Positions 1 to 9,007 of a DNA stretch of 64,000 bases are shown in pieces. How positions within the stretch are numbered: position 1 is the first letter of the stretch; every line of letters begins with the position of its first letter. A program made the position numbers and the translations under genes. The notes beneath the pieces were generated by a model. That model did no database searches and had not been told where the DNA came from. It saw only the letters and a program-made list of their open reading frames with translations. The stretch comes from Neoroseomonas eburnea. Lineage in GTDB: Bacteria > Pseudomonadota > Alphaproteobacteria > Acetobacterales > Acetobacteraceae. The DNA lies in NCBI RefSeq assembly GCF_018129005.1, contig NZ_JAAEDL010000014.1, positions 83,951-147,950 on the forward strand. The letters run 5' to 3'.

Positions 1-87
1 CATCGCCGCCTCCGCGCCCCAGCTCTGGCAGATGGGGAGAGGGCCACGCGGGGCGGTGACGATGCGGGAATTGGCGATGCGGCTCAT
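1..87 (-). CDS. hutU: urocanate hydratase, N-terminal fragment (runs off window)
   Basis: The first 29 codons of a minus-strand gene lie here; the rest is beyond the left edge. The peptide begins MSRIANSRIVTAPRG and continues to CQSWGAEAAM, the N-terminal signature of urocanate hydratase (NSR, APRG and a C-x-SW...EAA block). The enzyme converts urocanate to imidazolone propionate in the cytoplasm using tightly bound NAD+. An AGGAAGG ribosome site precedes the ATG at 87. It is downstream of hutH and hutI on the same strand, separated from hutH by a repeat block, so it completes the H-U-I steps of histidine degradation. The identification rests on a short stretch plus context. Confidence 0.85.
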   Translation of the reverse strand, partial: MSRIANSRIVTAPRGPLPICQSWGAEAAM

Positions 88-114
88 GGCTGGACCTTCC
101 TCGATGCGGGCGAT

Positions 115-281
115 TGGAGGGGCTCTGCCCCTCCAAGCCACCCCGCCAAAGGCCGAAAGGCCTTTGGAAACCTCGACCTGGTACTGGGCGCGACTGTCGT
201 GCCGGTGCGCGCAAGGTGACGGTTTCCAAAGGCCTTTCGGCCTTCGGTGGGGTGAGCGCGCGAGGGGCGACGCCCCTCTCG
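115..281. repeat. two inverted copies of the dispersed intergenic hairpin repeat
   Basis: Positions 115-172 hold a GC hairpin (GGAGGGGC...GCCCCTCC, 116-134) followed by the CCAAAGGCC/GGCCTTTGG hairpin. Positions 221-281 hold the same two modules in the opposite order and strand. The two copies therefore form an inverted pair around 173-220, between the hutH stop and the hutU start. No T-run follows, so this is not a classical intrinsic terminator, though it could stall or process the hut transcript between hutH and hutU. Confidence 0.8.
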
Positions 282-283
282 AA

Positions 284-1801
284 TCACGTCGCGACGCCGG
301 GCAGCGCCACCCCGGCGGCCGCGGCCAATGCGCCCTGGTTCACGATCTCCGTCGCCGCCGCGATATCCGGCGCGAGGAACCGGTCCGCGAGCAACGGCGC
401 GATGCGCCTGCGCAACGCCGCGTGCACGGCTTCGAGCGGTGCTGAGGAGGCGAGCGGCCGGCGGTGCTCCAGCGCTTCCGCTGCCGCCAGCGCCTCGATC
501 CCGATGATGGACGCGGCGTTCGCCGCCATCTCCAGCAGCCGGTACGCGGCATGCGTCGCCATCGAGACATGGTCCTCCTGGTTGGCGGAGGTCGGCAGCG
601 AATCCACGCTCGCGGGTGCCGCGCGCTGCTTGTTCTCCGACGCCAGCGCCGCCGCCGTGACCTGCGCGATCATCAGCCCCGAATTCAGCCCCGCGTCGCG
701 CGCGAGGAAGGCGGGCAGGCCGCTCATCGCCGGGTCGACCAGCAGGGCGATGCGGCGTTCGGAGAGGCTGCCGATCTCGGCGAGCGCGATGGCGATCTGG
801 TCCGCGGCGAAGGCGACCGGCTCCGCATGGAAGTTCCCGCCGGAGACGATGCTGCCGTCCTCCAGCACCAGGGGGTTGTCGGTGACGGCGTTGGCCTCGA
901 TCTCCAGCGTGCGCGCCGCGAAGCGCAGCATGTCGAGCACCGCGCCCATCACCTGCGGCTGGCAGCGCAGCGAATAGGGGTCCTGGACGCGGTCATCGCC
1001 GAGGCGATGGCTTTCCCGGATCGGGCTGCCGGCCAGCAGCCCGCGCAGCGCCTCGGCGACCTCCGCCTGGCCGGCATGGCCGCGCAACGCGTGGATGCGC
1101 GCATCGAAGGGCGTGTCCGACCCGCGCAGGGCATCCACGGTCATCGCACCGGCGACGAGCGCGGCACGGAAGACGCGCTCAGCGGCGAAGAGGCCAGCCA
1201 GGGCAATCGCCGTCGAGACCTGGGTTCCGTTGATCAGGCCGAGTCCTTCCTTCGGCCCGAGCGTGACGGGCGCGAGGCCGGCCGCGCGCAGCGCCTCGGC
1301 GGCCGGCATGCCGGGCAGCGCGTCGCCCTCGCCCAGCATCGCCGCCGTCATGTGCGCGAGCGGCGCCAGGTCGCCCGAAGCGCCGACCGAGCCCTTCGCC
1401 GGGATCACCGGCAGCACGCCCTTGGCACGCATGGCTTCGATCAGCGCCACGACGTCCCATCGCACGCCGGAGGCGCCACGGCCGAGGCTGGCCGCCTTCA
1501 TCGCCATGATCAGCCGCACGATGTGTGCCGGCAGGGGTGCGCCGACGCCGCAGGCATGGGACAGGATCAGGTTCCGCTGCAGCGTCGCGAGATCACCATC
1601 GCCGATACGCACGGAAGCCAGCTTGCCGAAGCCGGTATTGACGCCGTAGGCCGTCTCGCCCGCTGCGATGACGCGCGCCACCGCCGCCGCACCGCGATCC
1701 ACCGCATCCCGAGCGGCGGGGTCGAGCGGCAAGGCGGCACCATCGAGAATCGCACCCCAGGCGGAAAGCGGCACCGCCCCCGGCGTCAGCATCGCGCTCA
1801 T
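284..1801 (-). CDS. hutH: histidine ammonia-lyase
   Basis: This 505-residue protein matches the usual length of HutH, which deaminates L-histidine to trans-urocanate, the first step of histidine catabolism. The Ala-Ser-Gly triad that cyclises into the MIO electrophile is visible at residues 141-143 within [15 protein letters not shown]. Other family blocks are [10 protein letters not shown] near residue 52, GLINGTQ, and NFHAEPVA with [14 protein letters not shown] toward the C-terminus. The ATG at 1801 overlaps the hutI stop (ATGA), indicating translational coupling to hutI. The stop is followed directly by a hairpin repeat pair and then hutU. The gene is intact, and expression is presumably controlled by the HutC site in front of hutI. 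Confidence 0.97.
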   Translation of the reverse strand: MSAMLTPGAVPLSAWGAILDGAALPLDPAARDAVDRGAAAVARVIAAGETAYGVNTGFGKLASVRIGDGDLATLQRNLILSHACGVGAPLPAHIVRLIMAMKAASLGRGASGVRWDVVALIEAMRAKGVLPVIPAKGSVGASGDLAPLAHMTAAMLGEGDALPGMPAAEALRAAGLAPVTLGPKEGLGLINGTQVSTAIALAGLFAAERVFRAALVAGAMTVDALRGSDTPFDARIHALRGHAGQAEVAEALRGLLAGSPIRESHRLGDDRVQDPYSLRCQPQVMGAVLDMLRFAARTLEIEANAVTDNPLVLEDGSIVSGGNFHAEPVAFAADQIAIALAEIGSLSERRIALLVDPAMSGLPAFLARDAGLNSGLMIAQVTAAALASENKQRAAPASVDSLPTSANQEDHVSMATHAAYRLLEMAANAASIIGIEALAAAEALEHRRPLASSAPLEAVHAALRRRIAPLLADRFLAPDIAAATEIVNQGALAAAAGVALPGVAT

Positions 1802-3009
1802 GCGCGCACTCCGTTGTGAAGGCGCATGAAAAGCGGCGAGGGGCCGATCTGCGCGACGAGCTCGGACAGCGTGTCCACCGACCACACGGCAAGGTCGGCA
1901 TCCTTGCCGGCCTCGATACTGCCGATGCGCTCCGCGCGGCCGAGGGCGCGCGCGGCCTCGATGGTGAAGCCGCGCAGCACTTCGTCCACCGTCATGCCGA
2001 ACAGCACGCAGGCCAGCGTAGCGGCCACGCGCGGCGATGCGATGGGCGAGGAGCCGGGATTGAGGTCCGTCGCCACCGCCATGCGCGTCCCGGCGGCGCG
2101 GAAGGCCGCGATGGGCGGCTTGCGCGTCTCGTTCAGCATCAGGAAGGCGCCGGGCAGCAGCACGGCGACGGTGCCGGCGCGCGCCATGGCCGCCGCACCG
2201 TCCGCATTGGTGTATTCGAGGTGATCGGCCGACAGCGCTCCATGCGCTGCGGCGAGCGCGGCGCCGCCACCGTCGCTCAACTGGTCGGCGTGCGACTTCA
2301 CCGGCAGGCCGGCGGCGCGCGCCGCGACGAAGACGCGCTTGCATTCCTCGGCGCGGAAGGCGATGCCTTCCTGGAACACATCCACCGCATCGGCGAGACC
2401 TTCGGCAGCGATGCGCGGGATCATCCGCTCGCAGACCAGGTCGAGATAGGCGGCACGATCCCCGCCCGGCGGTACCGCATGCGCGCCGAGATAGGTGGCG
2501 GCGACGGATACGGGCCGCGCTTCCGCCAGCCGCCGCGCGACGCGGAGCTGGCGCAGCTCCGTCTCCTCATCCAGCCCGTAGCCGGACTTGATCTCGACGG
2601 TGGTGACACCTTCGGCCAGCAGCGCGTCCAGGCGTTTCACCGACGCCGCCAGAAGCGCCGCCTCCTCCGCCGCGCGGGTGGCGCGCACCGTCGCCGCGAT
2701 GCCGCCGCCGGACCGTGCGATGTCGGCATAGGATTCGCCCGCCAGCCGCCGCGCGAACTCGTCCGCGCGATTGCCGGCGAAGACGAGATGCGTGTGGCAA
2801 TCCACCAGCCCGGGCGTCACCCAGCGGCCGGCGCAATCGAACCGCTCCGCTGCCGCGATCTCCGGCGCCTCCGCACGCGGCCCGGCCCAGGCGATGCGCC
2901 CGGCAGCGACCGCGATCATCCCATTCTCCACCACGCCGAGCCCGGCCGGCCCCGCCATGGTGGCGAGCCTTGCCCCGGTCAGCAGCAGATCGGCCGTCAG
3001 TGCCGCCAC
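1798..3009 (-). CDS. hutI: imidazolonepropionase
   Basis: The 403-residue amidohydrolase hydrolyses 4-imidazolone-5-propionate to N-formimino-L-glutamate, the third step of histidine degradation. The metal-binding HxH pair is at residues 72 and 74 ([12 protein letters not shown]). Further HutI blocks are [15 protein letters not shown] and [10 protein letters not shown]. The start is GTG at 3009, preceded by a GGGAGC ribosome site; no ATG is well placed. The gene is divergent from hutF across an 86-bp region with a HutC-like palindrome and overlaps hutH by 4 bp. It is intact and of normal length. Confidence 0.96.
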   Translation of the reverse strand: MAALTADLLLTGARLATMAGPAGLGVVENGMIAVAAGRIAWAGPRAEAPEIAAAERFDCAGRWVTPGLVDCHTHLVFAGNRADEFARRLAGESYADIARSGGGIAATVRATRAAEEAALLAASVKRLDALLAEGVTTVEIKSGYGLDEETELRQLRVARRLAEARPVSVAATYLGAHAVPPGGDRAAYLDLVCERMIPRIAAEGLADAVDVFQEGIAFRAEECKRVFVAARAAGLPVKSHADQLSDGGGAALAAAHGALSADHLEYTNADGAAAMARAGTVAVLLPGAFLMLNETRKPPIAAFRAAGTRMAVATDLNPGSSPIASPRVAATLACVLFGMTVDEVLRGFTIEAARALGRAERIGSIEAGKDADLAVWSVDTLSELVAQIGPSPLFMRLHNGVRA

Positions 3010-3061
3010 GTCCCGCAGCTCCCGCTTTTCTGTGCTGGCCAGGCACGGCCAGCGGAGTTAT

Positions 3062-3071
3062 TGTATAGACA
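3062..3071. promoter_or_regulatory. putative HutC operator in the hutI/hutF divergent promoter
   Basis: TGTATAGACA is an imperfect TGT(A/C)TA palindrome of the kind bound by HutC/GntR regulators. It lies in the AT-rich centre of an otherwise GC-rich spacer, about midway between the divergent hutI and hutF starts. A TATAGA -10-like string overlaps it. Because hutC is the gene after hutF, autorepression with relief by urocanate is the expected model for this family. The site itself is inferred from sequence symmetry and position. Confidence 0.6.
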
Positions 3072-3095
3072 TTATTTTGCTCCGGAGCCACACCG

Positions 3096-4445
3096 ATGCG
3101 CAAGCTCGTTTTTTCCGAGGCCCTGCTGCCCGAAGGATGGCGGCGCGACGTGCGCGTGGAACTGGACGCCGAAGGCCGCATCGCCGCGGTGGTGCCGGAT
3201 TCCGAACCGGGCCGCTTCATCGCCGTGCCCGGCCTGCCCAACCTGCATTCCCATGCCTTCCAGCGCGGCATGGCCGGGCTGACGGAGCACGCCGGCGAGT
3301 CCGAGGATTCCTTCTGGACCTGGCGCGAGCTGATGTACCGCTTCCTCGCCCACCTCACGCCCGGGGATGTCGAGGCGATCGCGACGCTCGCCTATGCGGA
3401 AATGCTGGAGGCCGGCTTCACCCGCGTCGGCGAATTCCACTACCTGCACCATGCGGCGGACGGCGCGCCGCACGCGGACCGCGCGGAGATGGCCGCGCGC
3501 ATCGCGTCCGCGGCGGACGCCACCGGCATCAACCTGACCCTGCTGCCGTGCTTTTACGCGCATGGCGAGATCGGCGGCGCGCCGCCCGTTCCGGGGCAGC
3601 GGCGCTTCCTGAACGACCTCGATGGCTATGCGAGTCTCGTCGAGGGCAGCCGTCGCGCCATCGCGGACCTGCCCGGCGCCGCCTTCGGCCTCGCGCCGCA
3701 TTCCCTGCGGGCGGCGACGATCGAGGAGATCCGCGTCGTCGCCGCCATGGCACGCCCCGGCGAGCCGCTGCACATCCACGCCGCCGAGCAGGTGAAGGAA
3801 GTCGAGGCCTCGGTCCGCATCCTCGGCCGGCCGCCCATCGCGGCGCTGCTCGAAGCCGGGCTGATCGACCCGCGCTGGTGCCTGATCCACGCCACCCACG
3901 GGACCGAGCCGGAACTCGCGCGCGTGGCCGAAGCGGGCGCGGTGGTCGGTCTCTGCCCGGTGACGGAAAGCAATCTCGGCGACGGCATCTTCCCCGCCGT
4001 GGCCTATCGCGCCGCCGGCGGGCGCTTCGGCGTCGGCACCGATTCCAACGTTCTCATCTCGGCGACGGCCGAGCTGCGCACGCTCGAATACTCCCAGCGC
4101 CTGACGAGGCGCACGCGCAATGCGCTTGCCCCGCGCGGCGGTTCGACGGGGCGTGCCTTGTGGCAGGCCGCGGTGGAAGGCGGCGCGCAGGCGCTCGCCG
4201 CGGGGCCCGCCGGAATCGTCCGCGGCGCCTACGCCGATTTCGTGCTGCTCGACCCCACCCACCCCGTCTTCGCGGCGCGCGAAGGGGACCGGCGCCTCGA
4301 CAGCCTGCTGTTCGCGTCCCGCGGCGGCGCGATCCGCGAGGTCTGGGTGCGCGGCGCCCGCGTCGTCGAGGACGGCATCCATCCCCTGCGCGCGGCGGCG
4401 GAACGGCGCGTCGGCGCCGTGCTCGCCCGTATCCTCGCGGCATGA
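3096..4445 (+). CDS. hutF: formimidoylglutamate deiminase
   Basis: HutF converts N-formimino-L-glutamate to N-formyl-L-glutamate plus ammonia, which implies the five-step histidine pathway ending with HutG (not in this window). The 449-residue amidohydrolase has its HxH metal pair at residues 51 and 53 (LPNLHSHAFQRGMAG). The block FWTWRELMYRF is highly characteristic of HutF, as are HAAEQVKEV and GTDSNVLISATAELR. An ATG at 3096 has a GGAG site 9 bp upstream. It overlaps hutC by 4 bp (ATGA) and is divergent from hutI. The gene is intact. Confidence 0.96.
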   Translation: MRKLVFSEALLPEGWRRDVRVELDAEGRIAAVVPDSEPGRFIAVPGLPNLHSHAFQRGMAGLTEHAGESEDSFWTWRELMYRFLAHLTPGDVEAIATLAYAEMLEAGFTRVGEFHYLHHAADGAPHADRAEMAARIASAADATGINLTLLPCFYAHGEIGGAPPVPGQRRFLNDLDGYASLVEGSRRAIADLPGAAFGLAPHSLRAATIEEIRVVAAMARPGEPLHIHAAEQVKEVEASVRILGRPPIAALLEAGLIDPRWCLIHATHGTEPELARVAEAGAVVGLCPVTESNLGDGIFPAVAYRAAGGRFGVGTDSNVLISATAELRTLEYSQRLTRRTRNALAPRGGSTGRALWQAAVEGGAQALAAGPAGIVRGAYADFVLLDPTHPVFAAREGDRRLDSLLFASRGGAIREVWVRGARVVEDGIHPLRAAAERRVGAVLARILAA

Positions 4446-5161
4446 GCGCCTTCACCCTCGACGGCGAGGGCCCGCTGCACGGCCAGATCCGCCGCGCGTT
4501 GAGCGGCGCCATCCTGACGGGCCGCATCCCGCCCGGCGGCCGCATCCCGCCGGAGAGCGAACTGATGACGCTGTTCGGTGCCTCCCGCATGACGGTTCAC
4601 CGCGCGCTGGCGGCGCTGGCGGCGGAAGGCCTGGTGCGCCGCAACCGCCGCGCCGGCACGGTCGCGAGCCCGGAGGCACGCGGTCGCGCCGTGTTCGAGA
4701 TCTGGGACATCGGCGCCGAGATCCGCGCCGCCGGCCATGCGCACCGCTTCGAGATCCTCTCGCGGGCCGTCCGCCAGGCCGGCGACGACGAGCTCGACCT
4801 GCCCGCCGCCGCGCGGCTGCTCGACATCGCGACGCGCCATCTTTCGGACGGCGCGCCGATGCAGGTGGAGGAACGGCTGATCAACCTCGCCGCCGCGCCG
4901 GCCGCCGCGGAGGAGCCCTTCGCCGCGACGCCGCCCGGCCGCTGGCTGCTCGACCACATCCCCTGGACCGAGGCCGAGCATGCGATCCGCGCCGTCGCCG
5001 CCCCGGCGCGCGTTGCCCGGCTGCTCGGGATGAAGGCAGGCGATGCGGCGCTGGTGGTCGAACGCCGCACCTGGAACGGCAGCGTACCGGTCACCTTCGC
5101 GCGGCTGTGGCATCCGGGCGATCGCCACCGCCTGGTCGGGCGTTTCTCGGCCGGGGGCTGA
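4442..5161 (+). CDS. hutC: histidine utilization repressor, GntR/HutC family
   Basis: The 239-residue protein has an N-terminal GntR winged helix (about residues 10-75, with ESELMTLFGASRMTVHRALA as recognition region). A C-terminal UTRA ligand domain follows (about 90-235, ending in VPVTFARLWHPG). HutC represses hut genes and is released by urocanate. It is translationally coupled to hutF by an ATGA overlap. The probable target is the TGTATAGACA palindrome between hutI and hutF. Its UTRA domain has the QVEERLIN block typical of HutC. Confidence 0.93.
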   Translation: MSAFTLDGEGPLHGQIRRALSGAILTGRIPPGGRIPPESELMTLFGASRMTVHRALAALAAEGLVRRNRRAGTVASPEARGRAVFEIWDIGAEIRAAGHAHRFEILSRAVRQAGDDELDLPAAARLLDIATRHLSDGAPMQVEERLINLAAAPAAAEEPFAATPPGRWLLDHIPWTEAEHAIRAVAAPARVARLLGMKAGDAALVVERRTWNGSVPVTFARLWHPGDRHRLVGRFSAGG

Positions 5162-5257
5162 TATCGCCAGACCTGCCGATGACGGGTCGGCGGCAGGGCG
5201 AATGGGCTCCGCGCGCGGGGCGGGCCTGGCGGCCGGCCTGTGATGCAGGAGAGACCG

Positions 5258-6094
5258 GTGAACATCGTCGACGCGAATGGCGCGGCCATTCCCGCCCTCG
5301 GCTTCGCCACATTCAGCATCCCCGGCGTCGACACGCTCCGCATGGTTGGGCAGGTTCCGAAGCACGGCTACCGGCACATCGACACCGCGCAGATCTGAGG
5401 CAGTGAGGCCGAGGTCGGCGAAGGCATCGTCGCTTCGGGGGAGCCGCGCCGGGAGATCTTCCTCACGACCAAGGTGTGGGTGGAGAACTATCGGCCCGAT
5501 GCCTTCCTGCGGTCCATCGATGAGAGCCTGAGCAAGCTTCGCACCGACCATGTCGACCTGCTGCTGCACTGGCCGCGCGACGCCGTGCCGCTCGTCGAGC
5601 AGATCGGTGCGCTGAACATGGTCAGGAAGGCGGGGAAGGTGCGCCACATCGGCGTCAGCAACTTCACCACGGCGCTGATGGCCGGGGCGATCCGCCTCAG
5701 CGAGGCACCGATCGTCACCAACCAGGTCGAGTACCACCCGCATCTCGATCGGTCGGTTGTGATCGGCGCCGCAGGTGAGGCCGGCGTCGCGGTGACCGCC
5801 TATCATGGCATGGCCGATGGAAGGGTGTTCACCGATCCGGTGCTGGCAGGAATCGCCGCGCGCCGCGGCAGGTCGGTCGCGCAGGTCGTGCTGCGCCGGC
5901 TGATCCGGCAGAAGGGCGCTGTCGTGCTTTCGAAGACCGTGAGCCCGGCGCGCGCGGCGGAGAACCTCGCGGTCTTCGACTTCGCCCTCTCCAGGCAGGA
6001 GATGGCGGCGTTCCACGGCCTGGCGACCGCTGATGGGCGGATCGTCAGCCCGCCTGGCCTGGCCCCCACCGGGGACGATGCCACCGGGCGCTGA
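5258..6094 (+). pseudogene. aldo/keto reductase interrupted by one in-frame TGA
   Basis: From GTG 5258 (AGGAGA site 5 bp upstream) the frame encodes an aldo/keto reductase of the 2,5-diketo-D-gluconate reductase type, about 278 codons long. A single TGA at 5396-5398 (codon 47) interrupts it, and the same frame then continues without damage to the stop at 6094. The stop falls where the catalytic tyrosine of the DTAxxYG motif belongs: HIDTAQI-stop-GSEAEVG. The other tetrad residues remain: Asp in DTAQI, Lys in TTKVW and His in LLLHWP. An ATG at 5474 could give a C-terminal fragment lacking the active-site start. The cause may be a recent nonsense mutation, sequencing error or recoding. Confidence 0.85.
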
Positions 6095-6304
6095 TCGCCC
6101 GATGCCGCGGGCGTGAGGGGGAGAAGGGCAGGCCGGCCCTTTTCCGACAGTGTCGCGCACCCATCTCAGTCGGATCGGTCGAGGCCCAGGGCGTCGATGG
6201 TGGCGGTCGCGCGATGCGGCCCGCACGCGTCCGGACCCCGCAAGGGGACGGCGCCGTCGCGCGGACCGGGCGACCTCGGGAAGAATGGAGTCAGACCCGG
6301 CCCA

Positions 6305-7303
6305 ATGGATACGGCCCGCGATATCCGCAAGCTCGATCTCGATCTGTTGCGACTCTTCCTCGCCCTGATGGAGGAACGGCACGTCACCCGTGCCGCGGGC
6401 AGGCTGTTCCTCTCCCAGCCTGCCGCCTCTCAGCGCCTGGCCCGGCTGCGAACCTTCTTCGGCGATCAGCTTCTGGTGAGCGTGGGCAAGACGCTGCAAC
6501 CGACGCCGCTCGCCGAGACGCTCTACGCATCGGTGCTGCCGGCGTTGCGCGCGCTCGAACGGGCCGTTGCCATCGACACGCCCTTCGATGCGGCCAATGA
6601 CGAGAGGGTCTTCCGCCTCGGCGCATCCGACATGGCGGCGTTGATTCTGTTGCCGCGGCTGCTCGCGCGGATGCGGACGGAAGCGCCGCATTGCCGTCTG
6701 GTGCTGCGCGAGGGCGACCATCGTCGGCTTCCCGCCCTGCTGGCGCAGAACGAGGTCTCCACCGTCATCGGCTTTCTCGGCGACAACCTTCCGGCCACGG
6801 CGCGGCAGAGGAGCCTCGGATCCCTGCGCTGGGTCACGGTGCGTGATGCGGGCAGCCCGGCGGTCGCCTCCCTCGCCGAGTTCTGCGCCCGCCCGCATGC
6901 CATGGTGACGGCGGCGGGAGACCTGCATGGCATCGTCGACGAGGCGCTGGAGGCGGTCGGGCAGCGGCGCACCGTCGTCCTCGGCGTGGCGGATTTCGCG
7001 ATGCTGGCGCCGGCAGTCACCGGCACCGACCTGATTGCCGCCGTGCCGGCGCCCTTCGCGGCGCTGATGGCCGAGGGCGGCGGCATCGCGATCGACGAAT
7101 TGCCGATCGCTCTCTCCGTGGCTCCGCATGGGATGGCGTGGAACGCCTCGGTCGATCGCGATCCGGCCGAGCGCTGGTTCCGCGCGGCCCTCGCGGCCAG
7201 CTACCAGGATGCGCTGCGCGATGCGCGGATCGCGCAGCCGCTCGCGCATGGGTCGCAGGCCGTGCCGCCGCGCGCATCGTCGGCGGCGATGCGCCTCGGC
7301 TGA
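6305..7303 (+). CDS. LysR-family transcriptional regulator
   Basis: The 332-residue protein starts MDTARDIRKLDLDLLRLF, with the LysR winged helix-turn-helix at about residues 8-66 (HVTRAAGRLFLSQPAASQRLARL). A type 2 periplasmic-binding-like effector domain follows, about residues 95-305. The frame is open further upstream, but the HTH position favours ATG 6305. The domain order resembles NodD/NahR-like LysR proteins. It sits 210 bp downstream of the broken aldo/keto reductase on the same strand and may regulate it; ligand and target are unknown. Confidence 0.88.
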   Translation: MDTARDIRKLDLDLLRLFLALMEERHVTRAAGRLFLSQPAASQRLARLRTFFGDQLLVSVGKTLQPTPLAETLYASVLPALRALERAVAIDTPFDAANDERVFRLGASDMAALILLPRLLARMRTEAPHCRLVLREGDHRRLPALLAQNEVSTVIGFLGDNLPATARQRSLGSLRWVTVRDAGSPAVASLAEFCARPHAMVTAAGDLHGIVDEALEAVGQRRTVVLGVADFAMLAPAVTGTDLIAAVPAPFAALMAEGGGIAIDELPIALSVAPHGMAWNASVDRDPAERWFRAALAASYQDALRDARIAQPLAHGSQAVPPRASSAAMRLG

Positions 7304-7343
7304 GGCGCGGCGGGCGCGCGGCTCCGACGCGACGGCGCCGCGG

Positions 7344-8309
7344 TCAGAGCCGGATGTCGAGCCGGCGCAGCAGCGGCCCCCAGCGTTCCGCCTCACGCCG
7401 CAGGAAGGCCTCGAAATCGGCGGGCGTGCCGCCGGCGGCGATGATGCCTTCGTTCAGCAGCCGCTCCTTCACCGTCGCATCCGCCGTCGCGGCGGCGCCG
7501 GCTGCGTTCAGACGCGCGAGGGCGGCCGGCGGCGTGCGCGCCGGCGCGAGCAGGCCGAACCAGGTGACGGCCACCAGGCCCGGATAGTGCTCGGCGAAGG
7601 TGGGCTGGTCGGGCAGGTTCGGCAGCCGCGTCTCACCGGTCCAGCCGATGATCTTCGCGCGGCCGGAGCGCGCCACCGCGAGCCCAGTCGCGCCGCCGAC
7701 CAGGATCGAATCGAGCGTGCCCGCCAGCAGGTCGTTCATCTGGTGGGCGTCGCCGCGATATCCGACATCCTGCCAGTCGAGGTTCAGCCGCTCCTGGATC
7801 AGCGCGCCGGCGATGTGGTTGAAGGACCCGCGGCCGTTGTGCCCCCAGGTCACCTTGCCCGGGTTGGAACGGACATGGGCGACGAAGCCTGCCAGCGTGT
7901 CGGGGATCCCCGGCCGGACCGCGATGCAGAAGGGCAGCGTCGCGACATGGACGACCGGCGCGAAATCCTCCGGCCTGTAGGGTAGATTGCGGCCGATCAG
8001 CGGATTGATCGTCAGCGTGGTGCCGGAGGACATCAGCAGCGTATGGCCATCGGGCGCTGCGCGCGCCACCGCCTCCGCGCCGATCACGGTCTGCGCGCCG
8101 GGCTTGTTGTCGATCATCACGTTCTGGCCGAGCAGCGGCGCCATCCTTTCCGCCAGCAGCCGTGCCGTGACGTCGGTGGAGCCGCCCGGCGGGAAGGGCA
8201 CGACGATCGTGACGGGGCGGGAAGGCGACCACGCTCCCTGCGCCCGAGCCGCGCCCGCCGCCGCCATACCCAGCGCCGGCAGTGCGCGCCGGCCGATGGT
8301 GAAGGTCAT
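7344..8309 (-). CDS. Bug/TctC-family periplasmic solute-binding receptor
   Basis: This is a 321-residue tripartite tricarboxylate transporter receptor of the Bug family, which binds carboxylates or related small acids in the periplasm. The signal peptide is about residues 1-24 (RRALPALGMAAAGAARAQG). The mature start has the family blocks PVTIVVPFPPGGSTDVTARLLAE and NKPGAQTVIGAEAVARAAPDGHTLL. A GGGAGGAAG ribosome site fixes ATG 8309. No TctA/TctB membrane genes are nearby, which is common for Bug receptors. Its neighbour upstream is an XRE-cupin regulator on the same strand, a likely controller. Substrate unknown. Confidence 0.92.
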   Translation of the reverse strand: MTFTIGRRALPALGMAAAGAARAQGAWSPSRPVTIVVPFPPGGSTDVTARLLAERMAPLLGQNVMIDNKPGAQTVIGAEAVARAAPDGHTLLMSSGTTLTINPLIGRNLPYRPEDFAPVVHVATLPFCIAVRPGIPDTLAGFVAHVRSNPGKVTWGHNGRGSFNHIAGALIQERLNLDWQDVGYRGDAHQMNDLLAGTLDSILVGGATGLAVARSGRAKIIGWTGETRLPNLPDQPTFAEHYPGLVAVTWFGLLAPARTPPAALARLNAAGAAATADATVKERLLNEGIIAAGGTPADFEAFLRREAERWGPLLRRLDIRL

Positions 8310-8382
8310 TGCCGTCTTCCTCCCACGCGTTCCTTCGCGGGAGCCTGCCATCGGCCGCGCGGCCTTGCCACCGTGCAAAACC

Positions 8383-8979
8383 TCAGCGCCGCGTCAGCGC
8401 CACCAGGTAGCGGCACGGCTTCGAGCGCGACGGGTTGCGGAAGGCGTGGCCCTGCGGGGCCTCGAGGTCGAAGGCAAGGCAATCCCCGGCTTCCAGCAAC
8501 GTCTCCTCGGCGCCTTCCTCCACCGTCAGCCGGCCTGCGAGCACCCAGACCACCTGCCCGCGCAGGAAGGCGAAGGAACTGGCCGTGTAGTCCACGTGCG
8601 CCCCCGGCGGCAGTTCCACCTCGACCAGTTCCGGATCGGCGGCGGGCGGCGAGACGGCGCGCCGCAGGTACTTCGTCGCCGGATCGGTCCAGACCGGCTG
8701 CGCCGCCGCCCGCGCAACACGGGAAGCGCCGGCATCAGCCTCGGCGCGCGCCAGCAGCGTCGAGACGGTCAGATGCAGCGCGCCCGACAGCCGGCCGAGC
8801 AGCGCCGCCGTCGGGCTGGCCTCGGCCCGTTCCACCTTGCTGATCATGGCGCGGGAGACGCCGGAGGCGGCGGCGAGCTTGGCGATGGACCAGCCGCGCG
8901 CCTCCCTTTCCCGCTTCAGGCGGCGGGCGATCAGCAGGTCGAGCGAGGTTGCGTCCGCATTGTCCAGGATAGTGGACAT
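8383..8979 (-). CDS. XRE-family regulator with C-terminal cupin domain
   Basis: The 198-residue protein has an N-terminal XRE helix-turn-helix (about residues 13-68; GWSIAKLAAASGVSRAMISKVERAEASPT) and a C-terminal cupin_2 domain (about 105-190; PPGAHVDYTASSFAFLRGQVVWVLAGRLTVEEG). XRE-cupin proteins usually sense a small metabolite with the cupin and control adjacent catabolic or transport genes. The start is taken at ATG 8979; an in-frame ATG at 9009 is possible. There is no clear ribosome site upstream of 8979, so the message may be near-leaderless. Two identical 14-bp palindromes abut the start, suggesting autoregulation. Confidence 0.88.
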   Translation of the reverse strand: MSTILDNADATSLDLLIARRLKREREARGWSIAKLAAASGVSRAMISKVERAEASPTAALLGRLSGALHLTVSTLLARAEADAGASRVARAAAQPVWTDPATKYLRRAVSPPAADPELVEVELPPGAHVDYTASSFAFLRGQVVWVLAGRLTVEEGAEETLLEAGDCLAFDLEAPQGHAFRNPSRSKPCRYLVALTRR

Positions 8980-8996
8980 GCATCCAGGATAGTGGA
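8963..8996. promoter_or_regulatory. twin 14-bp operator for the XRE-cupin regulator
   Basis: Two identical copies of TCCAGGATAGTGGA occupy 8963-8976 and 8983-8996, exactly 20 bp apart (two helical turns). Each copy is a TCCA-N6-TGGA inverted repeat. The pair lies between the divergent XRE-cupin gene and the 73-residue gene at 9008, and one copy touches the regulator's start codon. Spacing, symmetry and position fit cooperative binding of two dimers controlling both directions. Confidence 0.7.
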
Positions 8997-9007
8997 TACT
9001 TCGCCGC

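Noticed and set aside
5396..5440. Selenocysteine insertion at the aldo/keto reductase TGA
   Set aside because: I see no convincing bacterial SECIS hairpin just downstream and no sel genes in the window; Sec in place of the catalytic Tyr would also be without precedent that I know of.
4229..7396. Very long minus-strand open frame (over 1000 codons) opposite hutC and LysR
   Set aside because: It is an Arg/Pro/Gly-rich mirror of real genes in GC-rich DNA, without domains or a ribosome site. The same holds for the long frames antisense to or overlapping 26663-29395, 30655-33465, 47606-50614, 51411-54152 and 53389-56094.
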